From Idiomarina ramblicola (lineage in GTDB: Bacteria > Pseudomonadota > Gammaproteobacteria > Enterobacterales > Alteromonadaceae), in the NCBI RefSeq assembly GCF_003987255.1, contig NZ_PIQC01000008.1, positions 111,483-175,482 of the forward strand: 64,000 bases of DNA, given 5' to 3'. The notes under the pieces are model-generated. The model had not been told where the DNA came from, did no database searches, and was given only the letters and a program-made list of their open reading frames with translations. Each line of letters opens with the position of its first letter. Position 1 is the first letter of the stretch. The position numbers and the translations under genes were made by a program. This document shows, one piece after another, positions 37,162 to 45,860 of the stretch.

Positions 37162-39003
37162 TTACTCAGCACCTTCTATAAGCTCAAGCTTGAGCAGTAC
37201 TTCGCCGGGTTCTTCGCTTGGCAGTCGCTTAAATCCGCCGCGCTCAAACACGCTTAACATCGGTTTATTGGCGGCCAGAACATAAGCTTGCATACTGTCT
37301 AAACCCCGTTCTTTAGCAATGCGGATCATCTCATCTAAAAGCATACCCGCCATGCCACGACCCTGATATTTTTCGCGGGTGACAAAAGCGACTTCGCAGC
37401 TATTTTGTGACTCAATGAAGTAATAACGCCCCACGGCTTGAATTTGAACCGCAGAGCCTTTTTGACGAACAATGCACAGTGCTAAATCTCTGGACTGATC
37501 AATACTGACCAGGTTACACGACTTTTCCCTGGTCATGGTGGTGGGTACCGCGTTATAGCGCAGTTGCAGAGTTTCTTTGGTATGAGAATAGAAAAACTCC
37601 TGCAGTCGCCTCTCGTCTGAAGGGTAAAGCGGCCTTAAATCAAAAGACTCATTATTGATTGTGAGTTTTTTAAAGCCTATATCGCCAAGTTCCGGCACAT
37701 CGACAGGCGTTTGTTGCTGATAGTGAGGAACCCAGTAGTGTTTACGAACTTCCTGTAATAACTGGCTACGAAATTTGGGGTGAGCAACCCGAATGAGCTC
37801 AAGGGCTCTTTCCCGGATACTTTTCCCTCGCAGCGAAGCCACACCAAACTCTGTAACCACGTAATGTACGTGTCCGCGCGTGGTAACCACCCCCGCGCCT
37901 TCGCGAATATAAGGAACAATACGCGACACTTTGCCGTCTTCTGTTGTAGATGGCAGAGCAATAACCGGTTTGCCGCCTTTACTTAAGGATGCCCCCCGGC
38001 TGAAATCGACTTGTCCACCAATGCCGCTGTAGAACTGATGTCCAATGGAGTCAGATACAACTTGGCCGGTCAAATCGACTTCAATGGCGCTGTTAATGGC
38101 AACGAGCTTATCGTTGCGGGCGACATTGGCTGGCGAGTTAACGTATTCGCTCGGATAAAAGCCCACATGAGGATTATGATCGACAAAGTCATACAAAGCT
38201 TTTGAACCCATACAAAAACTGGTAACGATTTTGTTCGGATGGAAAGTCTTTTTACGGTTGTTGATAACCCCTTTCAGCATCAAGTGCATGACATCATCAG
38301 TAATCAGCTCGCTATGAATGCCGAGATCCTTATGGTTGCTTAAGTAACGCAGCGCGGCCGCGCAAATGGTGCCGACACCAATTTGAAGTGTGGAGCCATT
38401 CTCTACTAATAAGGCAATATACTGACCAATCCGCTCTATAATTTTACTGTTTTCCAGGCTCGGCGGAGGTAACTCCGGTAATGGCGCGGCATGCTCCCAG
38501 ACATGATGAATCTGATTCGTATGTAAAAAAGATTGACCATAAGTGACCGGCATATTGGGGTTCACCTGGGCAATAACCGTATTGGCCGACTTAGCGGCTG
38601 CGGCAACCACATCGACTGAAACGCCCATGGAATGATAACCGTATTTATCGGCCGGGCCGACCATGATTAAAGCGGCGTCCAAGGGCAGAATACCGTTGTT
38701 AAAAAGATTAGGAATATCGGAGATAAAGCTGGGGGTGTAATCTGCGCGTCCCTCATTAACTGCAGTACGGACCGTATCGCCACCGATGAAAAAGGTGTTT
38801 ACCTTAAATAGTTGCTGATACTGCGGGCTTGCCCACTTGTTGTCAGACAACGTCATCAACTGCACAATTTCAATATCGTGCAGATTTTTTGCGTTTTCTA
38901 TTAAGTCATCGATAAGAGCCGTTGGCACCGCTGCGTGGGAGCCGATAAAAATTCTTTGCCCGGATTTTAGTATCTTTGACCAATCTAACTTTGTTGTCGC
39001 CAT
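37162..39003 (-). CDS. Acetyl-CoA hydrolase/transferase fused to a GNAT acetyltransferase
   Basis: A 613-residue fusion. Residues 1-430 are a class I CoA-transferase of the acetyl-CoA hydrolase type (GVGTICAAALRYLSNHKDLGIHSE, YPSEYVNSPANVARND, VVTEFGVASLRGKSIRERA). Residues 456-613 are a GNAT domain whose acetyl-CoA loop is YQGRGMAG (546-553). The layout recalls protein acetyltransferase Pat, where a CoA-ligase-like domain precedes GNAT, but with a different CoA enzyme. The deacetylase and a symporter follow on the same strand. Whether the first half is active as acetate:succinyl-CoA transferase or serves as a sensor of acetyl-CoA is open. Confidence 0.88.
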   Translation of the reverse strand: MATTKLDWSKILKSGQRIFIGSHAAVPTALIDDLIENAKNLHDIEIVQLMTLSDNKWASPQYQQLFKVNTFFIGGDTVRTAVNEGRADYTPSFISDIPNLFNNGILPLDAALIMVGPADKYGYHSMGVSVDVVAAAAKSANTVIAQVNPNMPVTYGQSFLHTNQIHHVWEHAAPLPELPPPSLENSKIIERIGQYIALLVENGSTLQIGVGTICAAALRYLSNHKDLGIHSELITDDVMHLMLKGVINNRKKTFHPNKIVTSFCMGSKALYDFVDHNPHVGFYPSEYVNSPANVARNDKLVAINSAIEVDLTGQVVSDSIGHQFYSGIGGQVDFSRGASLSKGGKPVIALPSTTEDGKVSRIVPYIREGAGVVTTRGHVHYVVTEFGVASLRGKSIRERALELIRVAHPKFRSQLLQEVRKHYWVPHYQQQTPVDVPELGDIGFKKLTINNESFDLRPLYPSDERRLQEFFYSHTKETLQLRYNAVPTTMTREKSCNLVSIDQSRDLALCIVRQKGSAVQIQAVGRYYFIESQNSCEVAFVTREKYQGRGMAGMLLDEMIRIAKERGLDSMQAYVLAANKPMLSVFERGGFKRLPSEEPGEVLLKLELIEGAE

Positions 39004-39094
39004 AGGCTTGTTTTACCTCAGTGTTTCGCTTTGTGCAATCATTCCAATTGAGATAAACTCGGTGGTTAATTAATCATCGAATGGACTCATTCCC

Positions 39095-41194
39095 ATGTCA
39101 TATAAAAACAATAAGTGGGTCAGTGATCATTTAACCGCATTGGTATTGGCGCTGTTACTCGGCTTAGGGGTAACAGCAGCACAGGCTGCGACTGACAACA
39201 TTAACGGTGTTGCTGTTGATATGGCAATGGAAGAACAGTTAGATGACTACCTGAGTTCTCTGGGTGAAGAGGACATCGATTCTAACGCCATTTTATTCGA
39301 CGTATTAGATTCGTTGTCGCAGCAGACGCCTTTAGCAACCCGGATACGAGCCAAAAGTTACGAAGTGTTCTGGTATTACTATGAAGGTGATACCGAACTG
39401 GCTTTCGAAAAGCTCGATAAGCTGCTAACTATGACTGAAAAGAGTGAGCTTGCTGATGTCATAACGGAAGCTCGTGCGACTCAGGTTGAGTTGCTGCAAG
39501 CTGAGGGGAAACAAGGCGAAGCGTTTTTATTGATTAACGATGTTGAAATTCCCCTTGCTAATGCCCGTAACCCCCGGGTTCGTTATTACGCACATAATCT
39601 TATTTCCCGAATTTACGCTGACTGGAACCGGTACGATGATGCGTTACGGCATTTGTTGCTAGCACAGGAAGCAGTAAACGAAACGAACAATGAGAGAACG
39701 CCGGTTCGTAAACAGTATTTAGACTACTCAATAGCGATCATCCAGTCGGAGCTAAAAAACTGGGAAGGTTCGTTAAAAACCATTAGCAACGCAATAGAAA
39801 ACGCGAAAGAAGACGGCCTCACCTATGACTTGCCGGACTTCTATTTGCATAAATCTTATGTTGAAGCTGGCCTGGGAGATAGAGAGGCGTCACTGGATTC
39901 CTTAAGGGATGCATATCAAACCGCCGTCAAAGACGAACGTGAATATTTGCTTCCAGTTATTCTGAATAACTTTGGCGACCACTATATGTATGAAGAAGAG
40001 TGGGAGAACGCTCGTAGTCACTTGCGGGAGGCATTGGGTCTTGCCGAAGCGGTTGAGGATAAATGGATGGCTCAGACTGTCCACTTTAACTTAGGTTTTA
40101 TTGATGTACGGCAAGGCAATACAGAAGCTGGCCTGGAAGAAATGCGCGAGGCGGTTCAGTTTTACCGCGATGAAGACATAAAAATTGAAGTGGAAGGCAT
40201 GTTGGGTGAGTTAGCGTTAGCGTATGAATTTGCCGGGCAGTATAAAAAACAGGCTGAAACGTTAAAACAGCAAATGGAGTTGATGGATGAGCTCTATCAA
40301 AACGACCAGCAGCAGAATTTAGCCAATTTACAGCATCTTTATGAGAGCAAAGATAAAGAACAGCAAATTGAGTTACTGGAGCGTCAGAATGAACTCAAAC
40401 AGCAGTTGTTGGAAATTAATGAACAAAGAAACTTAATTTGGTTGTTGCTCGGAATTGTCGCGATATTTGCGGCGATATTCATTCTGTTGCTTTATAGAAA
40501 AGCGCGACGAGCGAATTTGAGATTAAAAGAGGCCAATAACTTGCTTGCCGATCAGTCGCGCAAAGATCCACTGACTGGATTATTCAATCGCCGGGCATTG
40601 CAGGAAGAAATGGAAGAGCGTCAACAGCACGGTGAACGGCGCGAAGCATCGACTCATTCCGATGGATTAATTTTGCTGGATATCGATTTCTTCAAGCGCA
40701 TTAATGATAAATACGGACACGCCGGAGGCGACGAAGTATTAAGGGAGATCAGTCGGCGCTTACAAAAGGAGTGCCGCGTAAGCGACAAACTGATCCGTTG
40801 GGGTGGCGAAGAGTTTTTGTTTTTAGTTCGTAATGTTGATAGCTCTGATCTTGAAGAAATGAGTGAACGGATCTTAAGAGAAATTGCGAAAGAGCCGGTG
40901 ATTTACGAAGGGAAAAAGATTTTTGTTACAACGACTATCGGCTTTATTCAATTACCCTTTGCGGATATCTCCGAGCAGGAAATGGACTGGGAAAAGGTTC
41001 TCCAGGTTGCTGACATGGCGCTCTATACCGGAAAAGCGCATGGTCGCAATCGTGCTTGTGGTGTCACCGGCTTACATGTTGAGTACGAACAAGCGCGCAC
41101 TGTACTGGAGTCGGATCTATCGGCTGCTTTAAATAAGGAATGGATTTCGATGGTGACTATTGAAGGTCCTCAACTTGCTAATAAGTCGAGTTAG
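39095..41194 (+). CDS. TPR-containing membrane diguanylate cyclase
   Basis: A 699-residue protein with a signal peptide ending near ATAAQA, periplasmic TPR-like helical repeats (about 60-380), a coiled coil (380-445), one membrane helix (IWLLLGIVAIFAAIFILLLY) and a cytoplasmic GGDEF domain. The active site is GGEEF (570-574), and the inhibitory site RVSD (561-564) sits five residues before it, so an active, product-inhibited cyclic di-GMP synthase is predicted. The TPR part should sense a periplasmic protein or peptide. The Nramp-like gene starts 2 nt after its stop. Confidence 0.9.
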   Translation: MSYKNNKWVSDHLTALVLALLLGLGVTAAQAATDNINGVAVDMAMEEQLDDYLSSLGEEDIDSNAILFDVLDSLSQQTPLATRIRAKSYEVFWYYYEGDTELAFEKLDKLLTMTEKSELADVITEARATQVELLQAEGKQGEAFLLINDVEIPLANARNPRVRYYAHNLISRIYADWNRYDDALRHLLLAQEAVNETNNERTPVRKQYLDYSIAIIQSELKNWEGSLKTISNAIENAKEDGLTYDLPDFYLHKSYVEAGLGDREASLDSLRDAYQTAVKDEREYLLPVILNNFGDHYMYEEEWENARSHLREALGLAEAVEDKWMAQTVHFNLGFIDVRQGNTEAGLEEMREAVQFYRDEDIKIEVEGMLGELALAYEFAGQYKKQAETLKQQMELMDELYQNDQQQNLANLQHLYESKDKEQQIELLERQNELKQQLLEINEQRNLIWLLLGIVAIFAAIFILLLYRKARRANLRLKEANNLLADQSRKDPLTGLFNRRALQEEMEERQQHGERREASTHSDGLILLDIDFFKRINDKYGHAGGDEVLREISRRLQKECRVSDKLIRWGGEEFLFLVRNVDSSDLEEMSERILREIAKEPVIYEGKKIFVTTTIGFIQLPFADISEQEMDWEKVLQVADMALYTGKAHGRNRACGVTGLHVEYEQARTVLESDLSAALNKEWISMVTIEGPQLANKSS

Positions 41195-41196
41195 GC

Positions 41197-42420
41197 GTGC
41201 TTAAGTTATCGCAATTTGGTCCGGGGGCCTTGGTTGCTGCTGCTTTTATTGGGCCGGGCACGGTAGTTACTGCGTCGCTGGCCGGGGCAAATTTCGGCTA
41301 CGCCTTGCTGTGGGCTTTGCTATTTTCTATTGTTGCCTGCGTCATTCTCCAGGAAATGTCCGCCCGTATTGGTCTGGTAACTCAGGCAGGCCTTGGCGAG
41401 AATATCCGAAATAATTTAACTTCTGGATGGCTTAGGTGGCTGGCGCTGCTGCTTATTTTTAGTGCTATTGCGATTGGAAATAGTGTCTACCAGGGGGGAA
41501 ACTTATCTGGTGCAAGCTTAGGCGCCAGTGAACTTGTTGGCCCGGTACCAATACTTGACGGCTGGCTGAGTAATGCCTGGGCACTTATCATTGGTGTCAT
41601 TGCGCTACTGATACTCTGGACAGGTAATGCACGAGTGATAGAAAAAGCGCTCATCGGAATGGTTTTGCTAATGAGCATTGCCTTTATCGGGACTTTCTTA
41701 CTCACCAATCCAGACTGGAGTGCTGTATTTAAAGGGACTTTCGGGTTTTCACTACCCACCGGAGCGACATTAACGGTTGTCGCCTTAATTGGCACCACCG
41801 TGGTTCCTTATAATATTTTCCTGCATGCCTCTAGCGTTTCTAAGAAATGGCAGTCGCCGGATGAGCTTCCTGCAGCTCGTCGTGATTTGTTCCTATCAAT
41901 ACCGTTTGGTGGCCTCATTTCTATGGCTATTGTGGCGACAGCTGCATCGGCATTTTTTGGTCAACAAGTGAACATTGAAAGTGCCGGGGACCTCGCTGAG
42001 TCTCTGCGGCCCTTATTTGGAGACGGAGCAACGTACTTAATGGCAATAGGGCTGTTCGCTGCAGGTATTTCGTCGGCGACAACGGCGCCTTTAGCAAGCG
42101 CTTATGCGTTATGTGGCATTATGGGCTGGTCGGTTAACTTACGGAGTAAAGCCTTCAGAAGTGTCTGGTTGTCGATTCTGGTGATAGGCGTGATTATTTC
42201 CAGCGTTGGCATAAAACCAGTAACGGTTATCTGGTTTGCTCAAGTGGCTAATGGCATTCTGTTACCAGTGATTGTCGGCTTTCTCTGGTGGCTATGTCAG
42301 AGTTCGATGTTAGGAAAGTATCGCAACTCCTTGTTGCAAAATATTCTTGCTGCAATCATCTTTTTAATTTCTGTTGTGCTCAGTGGTAGAAGCTTGGGAT
42401 CCGCCTTTGGTTTTTGGTAA
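41197..42420 (+). CDS. Nramp-related transporter lacking the canonical metal-binding residues
   Basis: A 407-residue protein with about 11 membrane helices and the Nramp fold, starting with GTG. In helix 1, canonical DPGN is GPGT (residues 19-22); in helix 6, canonical MPHN is VPYN (203-206). The Asp, Asn and Met that coordinate Mn2+/Fe2+ are therefore all absent, although FIGPGTVVTASLAGANFGYALLWALL and NIFLHASSVSKKW keep the surrounding pattern. Its substrate is probably not the usual Mn or Fe. The GTG lies 2 nt after the diguanylate cyclase stop, so the two are tightly coupled. Confidence 0.82.
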   Translation: MLKLSQFGPGALVAAAFIGPGTVVTASLAGANFGYALLWALLFSIVACVILQEMSARIGLVTQAGLGENIRNNLTSGWLRWLALLLIFSAIAIGNSVYQGGNLSGASLGASELVGPVPILDGWLSNAWALIIGVIALLILWTGNARVIEKALIGMVLLMSIAFIGTFLLTNPDWSAVFKGTFGFSLPTGATLTVVALIGTTVVPYNIFLHASSVSKKWQSPDELPAARRDLFLSIPFGGLISMAIVATAASAFFGQQVNIESAGDLAESLRPLFGDGATYLMAIGLFAAGISSATTAPLASAYALCGIMGWSVNLRSKAFRSVWLSILVIGVIISSVGIKPVTVIWFAQVANGILLPVIVGFLWWLCQSSMLGKYRNSLLQNILAAIIFLISVVLSGRSLGSAFGFW

Positions 42421-42426
42421 GAGGAA

Positions 42427-42444
42427 GGCTACGTCCCTGTAGCC
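42427..42444. terminator. Stem-loop between the convergent Nramp-like and DUF4382 genes
   Basis: GGCTAC and GTAGCC pair across a 6-nt loop, followed on the plus strand by AAACTTTT. It is a weak terminator candidate. Confidence 0.4.
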
Positions 42445-42461
42445 AAACTTTTAAAATATCG

Positions 42462-43460
42462 TTACTCGCTTGCGGCACCAATAAACTCTAATTCCTGCGG
42501 TTCGCTGGATGCTTCAATAGTAACGTTTTCGCTTAAGAAGAAGTCAACCTCATCATCGGCTTCAGGATCATCGTCGCCATTACAGGTAAGCGCTGCTGTG
42601 TAGTCTCCTGCAGCAATGAATCCCAGTGAGAAGTCGTAGGTGTCTACCCCATCAAAGTAAACCGCTGTGCTGGCATAAGGTTCGTTTTCTTCCGAACCGC
42701 CGTTATCAGCCAAGGTCGCTTCGTCTAAATCGCTGCCTTCATACAGGTAAACATAAGCCACTGGTTCCTCTGTTTTGTCTGGTGCCACAGTACAAGCTTG
42801 GTTAAAAAGTAATGCGCCTTCAGCCACGGTTCCTTTCAAATGGCCAACGTCAGAGTTATCGACCAGGCGAACACCACGAGGCTTAAGGATGTAATGATCC
42901 TGGCCCACTGGATTCGTCATAGAGTGTCGTAAGTCGAACTCGACAGTAAAGTTTAGATTGCCACCGGCATCGGCAGTAAAACCATCCAGTTTAAGCTCGT
43001 TTGACGGTACTTGTACGTCGATTCTTTCCGCTTCGCCATCACCATTCGTGTCCGTCATGATGTAGGAGCCTTCGGCCATTACCAGCCGCAACTGTCCATA
43101 CTGCCCAGCTTCAATTTCAGCATTTTCAAGAAAGACCATGGAGTCATTACCGGTAAACTCCAATAAATCGATACCTATGGTGTTAGCAATAGGCTGTCCA
43201 TCGGCATCAGTACAAAGATCATTTTCTTCAGGAGCTTCGATATCGTCACCAACTGTAAAGGTACGTGGTTCGTCGCCATTACCCGTAAGCTCAACGGCAT
43301 TAAAGCAGGCAACAACCGATTCTGCGTTATCAACCGGAGCGTCACTAATACCCAGAGAAAACTGAGCGATATCATTGTTATTGTCACCACTGTCAGAGCC
43401 TCCACATGCGACTAGCCCTAATGTCGCAGTAGCCAGCGTCGTTAATAGAAACTTATTCAT
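42462..43460 (-). CDS. DUF4382 domain lipoprotein
   Basis: The protein has 332 residues from the ATG at 43460, with GGAAGG about 6 nt upstream; a longer frame starts 13 codons earlier. The lipobox LGLVAC gives Cys19, followed by a Gly/Asp/Asn-rich linker. The DUF4382 part starts at FSLGISDAPVDNAESVVACFNAVEL and includes IDLLEFTGN and AGQYGQLRLVM. The protein is very acidic, as expected for an exported protein of a halotolerant marine bacterium. The likely location is the cell envelope; the function is unknown. Confidence 0.85.
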   Translation of the reverse strand: MNKFLLTTLATATLGLVACGGSDSGDNNNDIAQFSLGISDAPVDNAESVVACFNAVELTGNGDEPRTFTVGDDIEAPEENDLCTDADGQPIANTIGIDLLEFTGNDSMVFLENAEIEAGQYGQLRLVMAEGSYIMTDTNGDGEAERIDVQVPSNELKLDGFTADAGGNLNFTVEFDLRHSMTNPVGQDHYILKPRGVRLVDNSDVGHLKGTVAEGALLFNQACTVAPDKTEEPVAYVYLYEGSDLDEATLADNGGSEENEPYASTAVYFDGVDTYDFSLGFIAAGDYTAALTCNGDDDPEADDEVDFFLSENVTIEASSEPQELEFIGAASE

Positions 43461-43577
43461 AGCGCCCTTCCTTTTTGGTTCTGAAGTAATTTGAAGCAAG
43501 ATGACATGCTGTATTGTACGTGGCTAATTTATAGATGCTGTAATGGGTTGTTAAAAGGCATTTTACAAAGATTTTCA

Positions 43578-43606
43578 TTGACAAAACTTTGAGATAGCTC
43601 TATATC
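43578..43606 (+). promoter_or_regulatory. Promoter of maoP
   Basis: TTGACA, 17 nt, TATATC (6/6 and 4/6 matches), predicting a start near 43613 and a leader of about 55 nt. A perfect inverted repeat overlaps its -10 end (see next entry). Confidence 0.6.
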
Positions 43607-43624
43607 GTCATTGTCGTATAGAGC
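43597..43624. promoter_or_regulatory. Perfect inverted repeat over the maoP promoter start
   Basis: GCTCTATA (43597-43604) and TATAGAGC (43617-43624) flank 12 nt and span the -10 and predicted start site. An operator is likely. It might correspond to the MaoP-linked maoS element of enterobacteria, but I cannot recall that sequence well enough to compare. Confidence 0.5.
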
Positions 43625-43668
43625 GACAGACTTTTTGTTCGGTTTTAGTCTGCAGGAAGGGCTTACCC

Positions 43669-44034
43669 ATGACCAAGATAACCCGTGAATTATTGTTAAA
43701 GAGACCGTTTAACGATTTCCGCAACTACCCTTATGGCTTTTCGCGCTCCGGCGATTTCTCAATTCGTGAAAGCGATGCGTTGACTCATTATGGCTGCCTG
43801 ATTACAGCGATGCTGGCTGGTGAGTTTAAACCTGTTTTAAAAGAAGACATTGAACTCTTGGCGGCGTCCAGAGGTGAGCAGGCCCCGGTAACTACTGTAG
43901 AAAAAGCCTGGGCTAAGTATCAGGCGCGTATACATCGACCTAAAGTGGCCAGTATGTACGGACGGGGTAAGTTTGCCGATGATTCATTTGGCTCGGCTGC
44001 TGACACCGAAGACGACCTTATTGTTGAAGACTGA
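43669..44034 (+). CDS. maoP: MaoP/YifE (DUF413) family protein
   Basis: A 121-residue protein matching E. coli YifE/MaoP: FNDFRNYPYGFSRSGDFSIRESDALTHYG at the N-terminus and VEKAWAKYQARIHRP-K in the second half, with an acidic tail. In E. coli, MaoP acts with a nearby DNA site to organise the Ori macrodomain. A strong promoter and a palindrome lie just upstream. Its last 17 bp overlap the convergent EAL-CBS-GGDEF gene. Confidence 0.88.
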   Translation: MTKITRELLLKRPFNDFRNYPYGFSRSGDFSIRESDALTHYGCLITAMLAGEFKPVLKEDIELLAASRGEQAPVTTVEKAWAKYQARIHRPKVASMYGRGKFADDSFGSAADTEDDLIVED

Positions 44035-45790
44035 TTTGTCTTAAACGACGGGGTTTTTGGCGGTGGCACATGTGACAGTGGCTACCGTCAAACTGCTTAG
44101 CTTCTTTTTTTGATTCGCTGGCTAATAGGGCGACATCGTGGTGTGATAAACACTCTGAAGGATCAGGCTGAACAACCCCAATTGCCAGACTCAGTATTGG
44201 ATAAAACACGGGCTCCTGATTTCGGGACAGCGCTTTTATTCCGCCCATATCAATATGTTCCTGATGATAAAAGCGAGTGACCTCTTGTTCGAAGTCCCTG
44301 ATGATTTTATCGCACAGTTGTTTGGTTTGGCTTTCGTCTTTAAAAATGGCGACGAAATCGTCACCTCCGATGTGACCAATGAAATGACCATATTTGAATA
44401 AGTGTTTTTGTATTATCAGTGCGAGCCATTTGATAATTTGATCACCTTGTTCGTAACCATAGATATCGTTGTAGGGTTTAAAATGGTTCAGATCAAAATA
44501 AGCGACGTGAAAGCGTTTCGATTCAAAAAGCTGAGCTTCAATAATTTGGTTAATAGCGATGTTACCAGGCAATTGAGTTAAGGGATTCGCGTGTCGTGCA
44601 TTATTGACCTTTAATTCCGTTATTTTACGTAGTAAGTTCTTAATCGAAGCGACGCCATAGTAGTTTCCCTGGCGTGTAACAATAATATGCTGGTAGATAT
44701 CAACTTCGTCATTATCTGTGATGAGCTGACTGACTTCTTCCAATGACGTTTTCCAGTCAACGGAAAGCGGGTTTCTATCCATGATGTAGGAAACGGGTTT
44801 ATTAGCATACAACGCGTGACCGTATGAACCTGAAAAGAACTCCATGATCTTCTCCCGTCGAATAATTCCAGCCACTGTCTTTCCACTAATAACAGGTAAA
44901 GACGACAAGGTTTTGTCTTGCGTAAACGTATCAAGTACTTCTGCAGAACGGGTTTGGGCAGATACACAGTGAATCGTATCGACGACACTGGCAATGGTGC
45001 TTTGATAATTGATTGAGACATGATGATTTTGGGGTAGCAGTGTGGGGCTGACTTCCCGAACGGGACAAGGACTGGGTCGTCCGAGTAAGAATCCCTGACA
45101 ATAATTCACTCCCATGGTCTGGAGTTGCTCAAGTTCATCGGACGTCTCAATGCCCTCAACGATGACTTTTGTCCGCAGACTGGTTGCCAGTGATAAGATA
45201 CTCTGCACAAACTCCCTTTTTATCGATGATGTTTCGATAGAGTGAATAAAATATCGGTCAATTTTCACGTAATCAGGGTGTAGTTCGGACCAAAGTTTTA
45301 GACCTGAATAGCCGGCTCCCAGGTCATCGATGGCTATCATAAAGCCCAGCTTCTGGTAGTGGATAATGGCATGTTTTAAGTTTTCGGTGTCCTCAATAGG
45401 GTAACGTTCCGAAATTTCAATAACGATTTGCTCGGGTGGTATACCAAACTGCTGAGAGAGTCGTAAAGTCGATCCATGAGGGTGAGAATCGTCCTGCAGA
45501 ACATTTGGGTTTACATTAAGAAAGAGCTTGCCGTGCATAGAGTGTTGCTGAAAAGCCTGCATAGCGGCGGAACGGCAAGCAAGTTCCAGCTCTGATAATA
45601 CCTGCATTTCGCTGGCAAGCGAGAATAAGCGATCCGGATACTCAAGAGGATGCCCTTCAGGTCCACGAATAAGGGCCTCGTGGCCAATTATAATTCCTCT
45701 TGAGGTGTCTATGACAGGTTGGAATAGTGGGTAAAGCTGCTTTTCCCGAATAAGTGTTAGCAGTGTTTCGGTTAAATCACACTCTGACAT
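44018..45790 (-). CDS. EAL-CBS-GGDEF cyclic di-GMP protein
   Basis: The protein has 590 residues from the ATG at 45790, chosen because AGGAGG lies 6 nt upstream. The EAL domain comes first (15-245) with HEALIR (Glu38), Asn92, IEISER, AIDDLGAG (Asp155-156), Lys176, VEGIET and CQGFLLGRP, a full set for phosphodiesterase activity. Two CBS motifs follow (265-395). The C-terminal GGDEF domain (400-560) keeps substrate residues YFDLNHFKPYND but has GGDDF (475-479) and no RxxD inhibitory site, so it is probably regulatory or weak. No membrane segment is seen. CBS domains suggest control by adenine nucleotides. A Pho-like box lies upstream. Confidence 0.9.
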   Translation of the reverse strand: MSECDLTETLLTLIREKQLYPLFQPVIDTSRGIIIGHEALIRGPEGHPLEYPDRLFSLASEMQVLSELELACRSAAMQAFQQHSMHGKLFLNVNPNVLQDDSHPHGSTLRLSQQFGIPPEQIVIEISERYPIEDTENLKHAIIHYQKLGFMIAIDDLGAGYSGLKLWSELHPDYVKIDRYFIHSIETSSIKREFVQSILSLATSLRTKVIVEGIETSDELEQLQTMGVNYCQGFLLGRPSPCPVREVSPTLLPQNHHVSINYQSTIASVVDTIHCVSAQTRSAEVLDTFTQDKTLSSLPVISGKTVAGIIRREKIMEFFSGSYGHALYANKPVSYIMDRNPLSVDWKTSLEEVSQLITDNDEVDIYQHIIVTRQGNYYGVASIKNLLRKITELKVNNARHANPLTQLPGNIAINQIIEAQLFESKRFHVAYFDLNHFKPYNDIYGYEQGDQIIKWLALIIQKHLFKYGHFIGHIGGDDFVAIFKDESQTKQLCDKIIRDFEQEVTRFYHQEHIDMGGIKALSRNQEPVFYPILSLAIGVVQPDPSECLSHHDVALLASESKKEAKQFDGSHCHMCHRQKPRRLRQISLQQ

Positions 45791-45832
45791 AGAGCCTCCT
45801 GTCACAACAGAGTTAAAGCTTAGTCAGGCTTT

Positions 45833-45850
45833 ATGACACTGTTATGACAG
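45833..45850 (-). promoter_or_regulatory. Pho box-like direct repeat upstream of the EAL-CBS-GGDEF gene
   Basis: On the minus strand CTGTCATAACAGTGTCAT agrees with the PhoB consensus CTGTCATAwAwCTGTmAy at 16 of 18 positions, with TGTCAT units 11 bp apart. It lies 42 nt before the ATG, with a weak -10 (TAAGCT) 10 nt downstream of it. Confidence 0.6.
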
Positions 45851-45860
45851 AGAGCGTGTT

